Shown piece after piece: positions 47,836 to 56,311 of a DNA stretch of 64,000 nucleotides. The notes under the pieces were generated by a model. It saw only the letters and a program-made list of their open reading frames with translations. It was not told the DNA's origin and searched no databases. The position numbers were made by a program, and so were the translations under genes. Every line of letters begins with the position of its first letter. Position 1 is the first letter of the stretch. The stretch comes from Endozoicomonas sp. NE40 (GTDB lineage: Bacteria; Pseudomonadota; Gammaproteobacteria; Pseudomonadales; Endozoicomonadaceae), in the NCBI RefSeq assembly GCF_040549045.1, contig NZ_JBEWTB010000002.1, positions 1,705,501 to 1,769,500 of the forward strand, read 5' to 3'.

Positions 47836-48408
47836 CTACTTTCGTACAGCTCTGACCGAGAACTTCGCTTTACTGAGGTCCACATCCGCAATCGTCAGCT
47901 CTTCATATTCCTGGGTGGCTGAAGCCCGGATGCGCAAATGCTCAAACCTTAACTCGCCCAGTGAACAGGGTATCCTCAGTCGAATGGAGCCATCGGCGCG
48001 AATCTCAGCCCTTGCATCATACGGGTCGTACTCCAGCGCCTGAAAACCATCGGCCGTCGTCAGTGAATTAATCAGAGGCGCGATAAGCCGGGTAAGCTGA
48101 TCTGTTCCCTGTACCGCTTCATCCGAATCATCTTCACCCTGTAGCCCGGCCAGTACCTGCAACGGTTGCAGCAGAGCAATGGCCAGAGAAGACGCAAAAC
48201 GAATCCGTGTCTGGTTGGAAAGCGCCCTTCGTAACTGAAAAAGGGAAATATCCTTCATCTCAAGCAACACCTCTCCCAATCGCTTCCCGGTCTGTTTCTG
48301 CAGCTCGGTGGCCTTTTCCAGCTGCGCTTCCGAAACATAACCCCGTTTCAGCAGAATCCGCCCAAGCCTTGATTTGTGGTATGCTTCTGCCCGATTTACA
48401 TTATCCAT
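47836..48408 (-). CDS. Stand-alone protein with two MshEN-type c-di-GMP-binding motifs
   Basis: A 190-residue cytoplasmic protein. Residues 14 to 67 contain two consecutive copies of the MshEN motif: RLGRILLKRGYVSEAQLEKA followed by Q.Q, then RLGEVLLEMKDISLFQLRRA followed by LSNQ. In MshE-type ATPases this pair binds cyclic di-GMP. No ATPase domain follows. Instead there is a hydrophobic helix (FASSLAIALLQPLQVLAGL, about residues 72 to 90) and a beta-rich C-terminal part (GSIRLRIPCSLGELRFEHLRIRAS). It could be a c-di-GMP-responsive adaptor. It is divergent from xseB-ispA and convergent with the AGCS gene. Confidence 0.68.
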   Translation of the reverse strand: MDNVNRAEAYHKSRLGRILLKRGYVSEAQLEKATELQKQTGKRLGEVLLEMKDISLFQLRRALSNQTRIRFASSLAIALLQPLQVLAGLQGEDDSDEAVQGTDQLTRLIAPLINSLTTADGFQALEYDPYDARAEIRADGSIRLRIPCSLGELRFEHLRIRASATQEYEELTIADVDLSKAKFSVRAVRK

Positions 48409-48455
48409 AACTGATGCAAACTCCCGTTTTGCAAGATTACGGAAAAGTTATCGAC

Positions 48456-48499
48456 CAACCGGGTTACAACTGTTGCTTATAACTGTTGTAACCCGGTTG
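48456..48499. promoter_or_regulatory. Perfect 15-bp inverted repeat upstream of xseB
   Basis: CAACCGGGTTACAAC (48456 to 48470) and its exact complement (48485 to 48499) are separated by 14 bases. They lie between the divergent MshEN-type gene and xseB, 30 bases before the xseB ATG. No T run follows, so a regulatory hairpin or operator is more likely than a terminator. Confidence 0.65.
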
Positions 48500-48528
48500 A
48501 CTGCCGGAACGACGAACAGGCTCTCAGC

Positions 48529-48780
48529 ATGCCAGAAAAAAACCAGGGCTTTGCCTTCGAAAAATCGCTCAGTGAGCTGGAATCTTTGGTTCAACAGATG
48601 GAATCCGGAGACCTGACACTGGAACAGTCTCTCAAAGCTTTTGAAAAAGGCGTCAGGCTCACCAGAGAATGCCAGCAGGCTTTAACCGAGGCAGAACAGA
48701 CGGTACAACAACTGCTGGACAATAATGGTCAACTGGAAACCCGTCCTTTCGAACCTCTTGAAGGAGAGGAAGGAAAATAA
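48529..48780 (+). CDS. xseB: Exodeoxyribonuclease VII small subunit
   Basis: An 83-residue protein with the XseB pattern FEKSLSELESLVQQMESGDLTLEQSLKAFEKGVRLTRECQQALTEAEQ, two helices that wrap the large subunit XseA. XseA itself is not in the window, as is common. The small subunit is needed for degrading single-stranded DNA into short oligonucleotides. It is followed after three bases by ispA, the conserved xseB-ispA-dxs order of gammaproteobacteria. Confidence 0.95.
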   Translation: MPEKNQGFAFEKSLSELESLVQQMESGDLTLEQSLKAFEKGVRLTRECQQALTEAEQTVQQLLDNNGQLETRPFEPLEGEEGK

Positions 48781-48783
48781 GCC

Positions 48784-49683
48784 ATGACCCTTAAGGATTA
48801 CATAACCAGCTGCCAGCAGCGGGTCGATGACAGGTTGCGACAGGTTATTCCTGCCAGCAGTGATATCAGCCTGCAACTGGTTGAAGCCATGGCCTACTCG
48901 GTCTTCAATGGCGGCAAACGGATTCGTCCGGTGTTAGCCTATGCCGCCAACCGGGCAGTGGGGGGCGATCACTCGTCTGCCGACGCGCCCGCCTGTGCGG
49001 TTGAACTGATTCATGCTTATTCACTGGTTCACGATGACCTGCCCGCCATGGACGACGATGACCTGCGCCGTGGCAAACCCACCTGCCATAAAGCCTTTGA
49101 TGAAGCCACCGCGATTCTTGCCGGTGATGCTCTGCAGACCCTGGCGTTTGAAACCCTGTGCAACCCTCTTCTGATACCGGAAGGCGATTATTCGGCCGAA
49201 TCCAGACTGAAACAGCTGCGCTGTCTGGCAGAAGCCTCAGGTCATGCGGGCATGGCGGGTGGACAGTCGAAAGACCTTCATTCTGTTGGTAAACCCCTGA
49301 CAGCCGATCAGCTGCAGCACATGCACAACCACAAAACCGGCGCACTGATTCGCGCCAGTGTGCAAATGGGCGCACTGAGCCATCGTTTTACGCCTGTGGA
49401 TCAGCTGGAACAAATGGATCACTACGCCAAAGCCATTGGCCTGGCCTTTCAGGTACAGGACGACATTCTGGATGTTGTTGCTGATACCAAAACTCTGGGG
49501 AAACAGCAGGGCGCAGACCTTGCACTCGACAAGCCGACTTATGTCTCCCTCATGGGGCTTGAAGAAGCTCAGGCTTATGCCCGGTCACTGTGTGACAGCG
49601 CCATTGATGCCATCAAAGACTTCGACGAACGGGCTTCTGTGCTTCGTCAGTTGGCGGAGTATATTATTCACCGCTCTCATTAG
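48784..49683 (+). CDS. ispA: Farnesyl diphosphate synthase
   Basis: A 299-residue prenyl transferase that condenses IPP with DMAPP and GPP to make FPP. The first Asp-rich motif is LVHDDLPAMDDDDLRRGKPTCH (about residues 83 to 104) and the second is FQVQDDILDVVAD (about residues 223 to 235). The motif GGKRIRP at residues 42 to 48 binds the diphosphate. Length is usual (about 299). AGGAGAGGAAGGAAAATAAGCC precedes the ATG, a strong ribosome site. It works with Dxs downstream in isoprenoid synthesis. Confidence 0.96.
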   Translation: MTLKDYITSCQQRVDDRLRQVIPASSDISLQLVEAMAYSVFNGGKRIRPVLAYAANRAVGGDHSSADAPACAVELIHAYSLVHDDLPAMDDDDLRRGKPTCHKAFDEATAILAGDALQTLAFETLCNPLLIPEGDYSAESRLKQLRCLAEASGHAGMAGGQSKDLHSVGKPLTADQLQHMHNHKTGALIRASVQMGALSHRFTPVDQLEQMDHYAKAIGLAFQVQDDILDVVADTKTLGKQQGADLALDKPTYVSLMGLEEAQAYARSLCDSAIDAIKDFDERASVLRQLAEYIIHRSH

Positions 49684-50026
49684 GCTGTTGATGTTTTAAG
49701 CTGCTGCATTCTTACCCAATAAGACTCCAGCAAGGATGTAGCAGATTTCGGCTCCTGATCCGGGAGTGCCTTATCGACAAAGGTTCAGGTACAATCGGCA
49801 GTAATGAGCTATAAAAGTTGGATTCAACCGATTTTTTTCAATTTCCTGAGCAGGAAGTTTATTCATATCAGCTCTTCCCCAAACCCTACCTACAGGCGTA
49901 TGGTGGATACATAGAAGGGGTATCTGAGCCAGAACGAACTCAGGAAAAAACTGACTGATGTTCGACTGGCAGCCGACCCCTGGTAGGCAGAAGAAGCCCG
50001 AAGAAGCCCGAATCGCAAGCGACAAC
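49684..50026. other. Gap between ispA and dxs
   Basis: About 340 bases with no supported gene. An ispA-proximal part is AT-rich. A duplicated GAAGAAGCCCG at about 49990 to 50010 lies just before the dxs start and belongs to a possible N-terminal extension of that frame from 49958. No clear terminator follows ispA, so dxs may be co-transcribed. Confidence 0.4.
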
Positions 50027-51949
50027 ATGTTTCACGAAATACCCAAGACCAGGCCCGAAACGCCCTTACTGGACAACATCGACACGCCCGAGCAACTTCG
50101 CGCTCTCCATGTGTCCGACCTGCCTGCGCTGACCCGGGAACTGCGTGAGTTCCTGCTCTACTCGGTCGGTCAGACCGGAGGACACTTTGGTGCAGGCCTC
50201 GGTGTTGTGGAGCTGACTGTAGCTCTGCATTACCTGTTCAACACACCGGAAGACCGTCTGGTCTGGGATGTAGGTCATCAGACTTATCCCCACAAAATCC
50301 TCACCGGTCGTAAAGAGCGCATGAACACCCTGCGCCAGAAAGACGGTCTGGCCGCCTTTCCCAAGCGCTGTGAAAGCCCTTACGATACCTTTGGTGTTGG
50401 ACATTCCAGTACCTCCATCAGTGCAGCCCTGGGCATGGCGATTGCTGCCAAACTCAAGGGTGATCAACGTCGTACTGTAGCGGTTATTGGTGACGGTTCG
50501 ATGACAGCCGGTATGGCGTATGAAGCCATGAATCATGCTGCCGACGAGAAAGCCAATGTACTGGTGATACTGAACGACAACGATATGTCCATCTCACACA
50601 GCGTGGGTGGGTTGTCCAATTACCTTACCAAGATACTGTCCAGCAAGACCTATCACCATATCCGTGAAGGCAGCAAAAAGGTACTGAACTCCATCCCCCA
50701 TGCCTGGGAGCTGGCCCGTCGTACCGAAGAACACGTTAAAGGAATGATTATTCCCGGCACGCTGTTCGAGGAAATGGGCTTTAACTATTTTGGCCCTATT
50801 GATGGTCATGACCTGCCCATGCTGCTGCATACGCTGGAAAACCTGAGAGATCTGGAAGGTCCGCAATTCCTGCACGTGGTAACACGCAAGGGTAAAGGGT
50901 TTGCTCCGGCAGAACAGGACCCCATTGGCTACCATGCCATTACCAAACTGGAACCTCAGAAGCAACAAGCCCCTAAACCTGTTGTTCCGAAAAAGCCTAA
51001 GTACGCCAACGTATTCGGACAGTGGCTGTTTGATATGGCAGGACAGGATGACAAACTGGTTGGCATTACGCCTGCCATGTGCGAAGGCTCAGACCTGCTC
51101 CGCTTTGCCGAACACTTCCCGGATCGTTACTTTGATGTCGCCATTGCCGAACAGCACGCGGTCACACTGGCAGCGGGCATGGCCTGTGAAGGCATGAAAC
51201 CGGTGGTGGCCATTTACTCCACCTTCCTGCAACGGGGTTACGACCAGCTGGTACACGATGTTGCAGTCCAGAACCTGGATGTGCTGTTTGCCATAGACCG
51301 CGCAGGCATGGTGGGAGAAGACGGCCCGACCCATGGTGGTTGCTACGACATTGCCTATCTGCGCTGCATCCCCAATATGCTGATCATGGCACCCGGTGAT
51401 GAGGATGAAACCCGCCGGATGCTCACCACGGGTCACCAATTTAATGGTCCGGCGTCGGTTCGATATCCTCGTGGTACAGGACCGGGGGCAGTGATCAGTA
51501 AAGCTCTTGAGCCTCTGGAAATCGGTAAGGGTGAAATTCGCCGTCAGGGTAAACGCGTGGCGATTCTCGCGTTTGGTACCGTTCTGACCAATGCGCTTAA
51601 AGCCGCTGAGCAGTTAGGCGCCACTGTCGCCAATATGCGCTTTATCAAGCCTATGGACACCGGCCTGATTAATGAACTGGTGAAAAACCATGAGTTGCTG
51701 GTCACCGTCGAAGAAGGCTGTATCAGTGGCGGGGCAGGTTCTGCGGTCAATGAATATCTGAATGAGCAGGCGATGAATGTACCGGTGCTGAATCTGGGTA
51801 TTCCTGATCGTTACATTGAGGCTGCCAGCCATGCACAACAACTGGAAGAGTGTGGCCTTGATCCTCAGGGTATTGTTGATTCGATTAATGATCGCTTAAG
51901 CAGAGAAGTCCTCCAAACCTTAGCATTGCCACACGTAGCCAGATCCTGA
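50027..51949 (+). CDS. dxs: 1-deoxy-D-xylulose-5-phosphate synthase
   Basis: A 640-residue thiamine diphosphate enzyme that makes DXP from pyruvate and glyceraldehyde 3-phosphate, the first step of the MEP pathway. Visible features are HFGAGLGVVELTVALHY and WDVGHQTYPHKILTGR, the TPP-binding GDGSMTAGMAYEAMNHA...LNDNDMSIS, and the transketolase-type DRAGMVGEDGPTHGG. The C-terminal domain is complete. I chose the ATG at 50027 (MFHEIPKTRPETPLLDN) because homologues begin here; an in-frame start at 49958 adds 23 residues without support. A hairpin follows the stop. Confidence 0.96.
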   Translation: MFHEIPKTRPETPLLDNIDTPEQLRALHVSDLPALTRELREFLLYSVGQTGGHFGAGLGVVELTVALHYLFNTPEDRLVWDVGHQTYPHKILTGRKERMNTLRQKDGLAAFPKRCESPYDTFGVGHSSTSISAALGMAIAAKLKGDQRRTVAVIGDGSMTAGMAYEAMNHAADEKANVLVILNDNDMSISHSVGGLSNYLTKILSSKTYHHIREGSKKVLNSIPHAWELARRTEEHVKGMIIPGTLFEEMGFNYFGPIDGHDLPMLLHTLENLRDLEGPQFLHVVTRKGKGFAPAEQDPIGYHAITKLEPQKQQAPKPVVPKKPKYANVFGQWLFDMAGQDDKLVGITPAMCEGSDLLRFAEHFPDRYFDVAIAEQHAVTLAAGMACEGMKPVVAIYSTFLQRGYDQLVHDVAVQNLDVLFAIDRAGMVGEDGPTHGGCYDIAYLRCIPNMLIMAPGDEDETRRMLTTGHQFNGPASVRYPRGTGPGAVISKALEPLEIGKGEIRRQGKRVAILAFGTVLTNALKAAEQLGATVANMRFIKPMDTGLINELVKNHELLVTVEEGCISGGAGSAVNEYLNEQAMNVPVLNLGIPDRYIEAASHAQQLEECGLDPQGIVDSINDRLSREVLQTLALPHVARS

Positions 51950-51957
51950 CCAATAAC

Positions 51958-51981
51958 CACCGGCAGCTAACACTGCCGGTG
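51958..51981 (+). terminator. Hairpin after dxs
   Basis: CACCGGCAG pairs with CTGCCGGTG across six bases, nine bases after the dxs stop. The following bases are not a clean T run, so termination strength is uncertain. Confidence 0.65.
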
Positions 51982-52193
51982 CAGTTACAAATACCTTTAA
52001 TTTCATTGTCGCCTTGGCAAAACTGTATTCTCTCTTCTATCTTGCTAGGATCGCTTTCTGCAATCCTGACTTTTAGTAATTCCATAAAATGATTTTCGTT
52101 TTGGAATTCCATTTGGAAAACCTTTTTACACGACGGTTTGGGAGTAAGTCGACTCATACAAATTAAACCCTGTAAAAGAAAAGAGTATTTAAA

Positions 52194-53240
52194 ATGTCAT
52201 TTAACAAAGTACTTGCACTATTATTGTCTGCTTACCTTACAGGCTTGCCCATTCATGTTTCTGCAGCAGAATTCCATCAATCAACTAAGCCTGCACCATA
52301 CACCCATATAACAACAACATCATTAAAAGGACACTATTCTCCGGGGTACCTGAAACTCAATAAAGACAAATTTGCGGTTACAACAACTCAGGCAGAGGGA
52401 TACACTGTCTATTCTATGCAACCCTACACCAGCACCTCCAAAAACCAGCAAATCAAACTAAAAAAACTGACAATATCACCTTCGGTAAGCGGCAGCACAT
52501 TTGTCGAATATCTCGCTGTTACTGAATCGGGGCATCATATTGTTACCGTTGAACGAACACCACCACTGTCCCGGCACGCCAATACTGCATACCCACAACA
52601 ACAAGCTTATTCTATTCCTCTCAATATAAAAAAAAGCATAATGGCTTCAGGCTCAGTCACTTACACAACACCCATGCCGGACCATTCAACCGTTAAAGTT
52701 ACCTACTCTCCTTCCGGAAGGAGCCATTCCAACTTTAACAACAAGACCGCAAACATTTCCGGAAATAGTACAAATGGTAAAGAGCCAACAAAAAATGTCC
52801 ATCCAGACAAATATTCAAAAACCACTCTTATTTACTCGGGACTAGGCGTAGTGTCCCTTCTGGCCTTAATCACTTTTTCACTTTACAACCTGAGTCGTCC
52901 GGACCCTGACTCAAACAAAGACCCGGAGTCAGCTAAAACCAATCCTAAAAAGCAAGAAAGTAGACAAGAAACCGAAGAAACTGAAAGCTTATTGACCAAC
53001 ATGCAACCCTCAGACCCTGTTGATGGAGGAAGCTGCCAGACGGTTTCTGTGCAACCCAACACGAGAAATAGTCTATTACCTCCTACCGCTGATAGCTCTG
53101 CTATTGAAATGGATAAATTCGTAAACAAAATTACAAACCTAATAGACAGCATTACACCGGGAATAGACGCCATTGCAATCGCGACGATATTGAGTGAATT
53201 TGAAGAGTATGAAAGAGACTTGGCAGAAACTAAATTATGA
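52194..53240 (+). CDS. Secreted/membrane protein of unknown family, paralogue 1
   Basis: A 348-residue protein I do not recognise. It has a signal peptide (about residues 1 to 25, ending VSAAEF), an extracytoplasmic domain (to about residue 195) and one membrane segment (LIYSGLGVVSLLALITFSLYNL, about residues 214 to 235) followed by a polar cytoplasmic tail. The first domain shares GHYSPGYLKL, FAVT, SPSVSGSTFVEYLA, ESGHHIVTVERTPP and LNIKKSIMASGSVTYTT with the next gene. The tail has an acidic di-leucine-like ETESLL. A strong terminator follows directly. The pair may be envelope sensors or host-contact proteins. Confidence 0.72.
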   Translation: MSFNKVLALLLSAYLTGLPIHVSAAEFHQSTKPAPYTHITTTSLKGHYSPGYLKLNKDKFAVTTTQAEGYTVYSMQPYTSTSKNQQIKLKKLTISPSVSGSTFVEYLAVTESGHHIVTVERTPPLSRHANTAYPQQQAYSIPLNIKKSIMASGSVTYTTPMPDHSTVKVTYSPSGRSHSNFNNKTANISGNSTNGKEPTKNVHPDKYSKTTLIYSGLGVVSLLALITFSLYNLSRPDPDSNKDPESAKTNPKKQESRQETEETESLLTNMQPSDPVDGGSCQTVSVQPNTRNSLLPPTADSSAIEMDKFVNKITNLIDSITPGIDAIAIATILSEFEEYERDLAETKL

Positions 53241-53249
53241 CCTGTTCAC

Positions 53250-53300
53250 TTAAGGGAAGCAGCGGGTATATCCTGCTTTGCGGCTTCCCTTAACTTTTTT
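53250..53300 (+). terminator. Intrinsic terminator after paralogue 1
   Basis: TTAAGGGAAGC pairs with GCTTCCCTTAA and a run of six T follows after one C. It closes the first gene, so the second has its own promoter. Confidence 0.88.
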
Positions 53301-53375
53301 GACAGGCGTCTTTTATCTTTCAGGCTTTAGTCAATGGCACTATAAAAACCTGCGAATTTTACAGGGGAGGTTAAC

Positions 53376-54362
53376 ATGATATCGAAAAAGGTACTGGCAT
53401 TGTCTGGCTGTCTTTTGGTTTCTCAATCAGCTCTTATCGCTTCAGCACCTCATGTGCATGAGTCATTGAAGTCCCATTCTAAGTCTGTGCAGCTGGAAGG
53501 GTATTATTCCCCCGGTTATCTGAAACTGCGTGACCAAACGTTTGCGGTTACAAAAAGCTCAGACAGGCAGCAGCTTGTTTATACAGTACAACCTTATGCA
53601 TACAGTTCCGGGAGCTCACAATTCAGATTAATTAAGCTGGCCGAATCCCCTTCGGTCAGTGGCGGCCTATTTACCGAGTATCTGGCCACATCCCGCTCCG
53701 GCAAACATTCTGTGATGATTCAGCAAACGCCTCCGTCATCAACCTTTAGCCACCATTCGTTGCAGCAGTCACCGACATCCCTGAACATTAAAAAAAGTAT
53801 TACCGCTTCAGGCTCTGTCGTTCTAACCACGATGAGACCCGATGGTTCAGCTGTCAGGATATCCATAAGCCCTTCAACCAGTGGTCATAACAAAACAGTG
53901 ACAAAAAGTGAGGCTGGAAAGTCAAAAAACAATGTCGTAGTACAGGCTTTAGCGGTGACCGGGACAGTCGTCGTTATCGGTATCATGATACGCATAATGA
54001 AAAGCATGAGAGGTTACTCTGCTGATCATAGAAAATCAGCGGCAACCGATAAACTCAGGCGTTATAGAAACACAAGAGATCCCGAAGAAACAGCACTGTT
54101 AGAGCACTGGACGCAAAGTATTGAACTTCCAAGAAGTCATTACAGCGAAGAACTGAGTGAGCTTTATCCAATAGAAAGCACAACGGGAGATCATTTATTA
54201 CCGGCAAACGTCGAGGTACTTTCAGCGACAATACCCGATCAACCAACCGATGAGAATTCAGAAACAGAGACCTCCTTATTGGAAGCCGCATTAATCATTC
54301 ATGGTGTTGACAATACGTTCAGCCCCGGAAACGTTATCATTAAACAGGCAATAGCACATTAA
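53376..54362 (+). CDS. Secreted/membrane protein of unknown family, paralogue 2
   Basis: A 328-residue paralogue of the previous gene with a signal peptide (residues 1 to about 24), the same domain (GYYSPGYLKL, FAVT, SPSVSGGLFTEYLA, SGKHSVMIQQTPP, LNIKKSITASGSVVLTT), a membrane segment (VVVQALAVTGTVVVIGIMIRIM, about residues 188 to 209) and a basic, then acidic tail. The tail has EETALL and ETSLLEAAL, short acidic di-leucine-like motifs. A ribosome site AGGGGAGG precedes the ATG. The first domain is more conserved than the tail. No function is known. Confidence 0.72.
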   Translation: MISKKVLALSGCLLVSQSALIASAPHVHESLKSHSKSVQLEGYYSPGYLKLRDQTFAVTKSSDRQQLVYTVQPYAYSSGSSQFRLIKLAESPSVSGGLFTEYLATSRSGKHSVMIQQTPPSSTFSHHSLQQSPTSLNIKKSITASGSVVLTTMRPDGSAVRISISPSTSGHNKTVTKSEAGKSKNNVVVQALAVTGTVVVIGIMIRIMKSMRGYSADHRKSAATDKLRRYRNTRDPEETALLEHWTQSIELPRSHYSEELSELYPIESTTGDHLLPANVEVLSATIPDQPTDENSETETSLLEAALIIHGVDNTFSPGNVIIKQAIAH

Positions 54363-54437
54363 CGGCCGACTGAATCCAACCCGTTAATGTCCCAACAAAT
54401 ACTTTTTTATTCCGCTTTATTCTTTATTCCAAAACAG

Positions 54438-54498
54438 GCGCAGGCTCCCCCCGTTAAAAGGCATAAGCGACTTAAGCCTTTTAACCCCAAGCCTGTGC
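54438..54498. terminator. Long imperfect hairpin after paralogue 2
   Basis: Arms GCGCAGGCT...TTAAAAGGCATAAG and CTTAAGCCTTTTAA...AGCCTGTGC fold into a hairpin of about 61 bases with few mismatches. It lies between the convergent paralogue 2 and the LamB-type porin gene and can end transcription from both sides. Confidence 0.65.
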
Positions 54499-54586
54499 AA
54501 CTCTGTGATCATCTGGGATAACAAGCGAATAAAGTCTGTCAAAAAATGACCTGCATCAAACTCAAGCTAACAAGCTGCAACAGCCT

Positions 54587-54629
54587 CTTAACTTTTTTGA
54601 CACAGGTCTTTTATCTTTCAGGCTTTAGT
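54587..54629 (+). repeat. Second copy of the terminator-promoter segment
   Basis: These 43 bases match 53289 to 53331 with three differences. The original lies between the terminator of paralogue 1 and the start of paralogue 2 and contains TTGACA. Here no gene follows on this strand; the porin gene ends 15 bases later on the opposite strand. It looks like the remnant of a third paralogue unit. Confidence 0.75.
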
Positions 54630-54644
54630 TAATTCGCTAGCGAA

Positions 54645-55955
54645 TTACCACCAGGTTTCCATATTGAAGCCAAAGATCAGCTCATTTTTCTTCTTCTTGT
54701 CTATTGCTGTAGCAGTACCATAACGGTAGCTCTCGCCATGGGTATCAAAGCGATCCCATTCATCTGTCTTTTTGGCGTAGGTTACGAAAGCCCGTAATGA
54801 AGGTCTTGCCCAGACACCACTACCCGCCTGGAATATCTGGGCAAGGGTGATCTTGGCCATTTCGTTGGTTCCGGCACCATTCTGTGCTTTGACCGATTCA
54901 TAACCCACTTCCAGTGCAGTAGCCATGGTGTTTGACCACTGGTATTGAGGACGGGCACCAATACTGAACCACTTATCACCGTTCTTGTTGTCCAGTCGCT
55001 TATCCTGATAGGCGACGTTGTACATAATCTCAAAGTCTTTTGATACGTTCACTTCACCGTGATTGAACACACGCCAGCTGTGACCGTCATGATCTTCACC
55101 AATACTGTATTTACGATCAGAGCCACCTTCTGCGCTCATCAGTCCACCCGCCAGACCATCAACACCATACTGGAAGGCGAATGTGTTGTTACCATGAGCC
55201 CAGCCCTGTCGGTACACGGTGGAGAACATGTAGCCTGAGTCCGTTACATTCTCGCCCGGTTCTGTCTTGAATTTTGTATTTTGTGCCAGAACATAGTTCA
55301 CACCCACCACCAGATCAGCCGAATCACTGAGCTGAATATCACTCACACGCAAGTCTATATTATGAAGGGTTCGTTTATTATTTTTGGACTCATCTTCATG
55401 ATCTCGTCTTGAGTCAGGGCTTGAATCCGGAGACATCCAGGCGACCTGAGCATTACCAAAGCCAATATTCCAGTTTTCAATACCAATACCGGTGCTGGAT
55501 GTATCCCAATATTTGATATCCGCCAGATGTACTTCATGACGACGATAAAAACGTTCACCGATCCAGACTGAAGCATCAGGCTGGCTGGCAAACAAACCAT
55601 GACCGGCTGACCACATCTGGATGGTGCTGACATCACCCCAGTCTTCACCACTGCCCAGCATCAGCGTGGTATCAAAATAGGTGTCACCATCGCGCCAGAG
55701 ATCCATGGAGACACCGGCCTCCCACCAGTTCAGTTCGTTACCCAGACGATAATTACCATAGCCCTGTCCGGCACGAACGACATCGTTACGCTCGCCTTTC
55801 CCGCCATTATGGTCATTATTGTTGGTATAAAGCGTTCCCCATTTTGCGTAACCCATGGTCTGAACATTCTCAATACCAAAATTGGCATGAGCAGCAGTAG
55901 CCGAACATAAAACCGCTAAAGAAACTGCATTAGCAATAAGTGTCTTTTTTAACAT
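54645..55955 (-). CDS. LamB-type maltoporin-family outer-membrane porin
   Basis: A 436-residue trimeric porin of the LamB family. It has a signal peptide (MLKKTLIANAVSLAVLCSATAAHA), an N-terminal strand region GYAKWGTLYTNNNDHNGGKGERNDVVRAGQGYGNYRLGNELNWWEAG, repeated barrel strands such as ASVWIGERFYRRHEVHLADIKYWDTSSTGIGIENW, and a C-terminal aromatic end (GFNMETWW). The ATG at 55955 is used; a GTG three codons upstream is possible. LamB homologues can carry maltodextrins or other sugars. Its place after alpha-galactosidase and the MelB-like symporter suggests raffinose/melibiose-type or other galactosides. Confidence 0.9.
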   Translation of the reverse strand: MLKKTLIANAVSLAVLCSATAAHANFGIENVQTMGYAKWGTLYTNNNDHNGGKGERNDVVRAGQGYGNYRLGNELNWWEAGVSMDLWRDGDTYFDTTLMLGSGEDWGDVSTIQMWSAGHGLFASQPDASVWIGERFYRRHEVHLADIKYWDTSSTGIGIENWNIGFGNAQVAWMSPDSSPDSRRDHEDESKNNKRTLHNIDLRVSDIQLSDSADLVVGVNYVLAQNTKFKTEPGENVTDSGYMFSTVYRQGWAHGNNTFAFQYGVDGLAGGLMSAEGGSDRKYSIGEDHDGHSWRVFNHGEVNVSKDFEIMYNVAYQDKRLDNKNGDKWFSIGARPQYQWSNTMATALEVGYESVKAQNGAGTNEMAKITLAQIFQAGSGVWARPSLRAFVTYAKKTDEWDRFDTHGESYRYGTATAIDKKKKNELIFGFNMETWW

Positions 55956-56311
55956 AGGTACCACTAAAAAATTTGTGTGTATTGGCTTGTTGTAATAAAC
56001 CGGTCATTCAAACACTCCCCGGGGTTTGAACATCCGACAAATCCATTCATCAACGCATTGAATATTGACTGGCAATATCAAGGTATAAACAAGAGAGACG
56101 CCACCCTTCAAAGGAAGAAAAAACATTCAACCGCATGAATTAAATGTGAAACCGTTAATTTAAAACATTGATTAAAGGCAAATGACGTTTAACTTTCACC
56201 GATCGCTTGTTTATCGTTAATAACGATGCTTTTAATAATGAGCCATGTATTCATCAGTCAATTCAATGCTTAACCCAATGAAATGCATGACTCATTATCG
56301 ATCTATACCGT
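55956..56311. other. Region upstream of the porin gene
   Basis: About 350 bases with no gene. The part next to the porin start should hold its promoter. A GTGAAACCGTTAAT half-palindrome (about 56149) resembles LacI-type operators, but only on one side. No TGTAACG operator like those at 63111 to 63349 is present. Confidence 0.4.

Noticed and set aside
49771..50028. 85-codon minus-strand frame in the ispA-dxs gap
   Set aside because: No ribosome site or motif; part of it is complementary to the possible dxs N-terminal extension.
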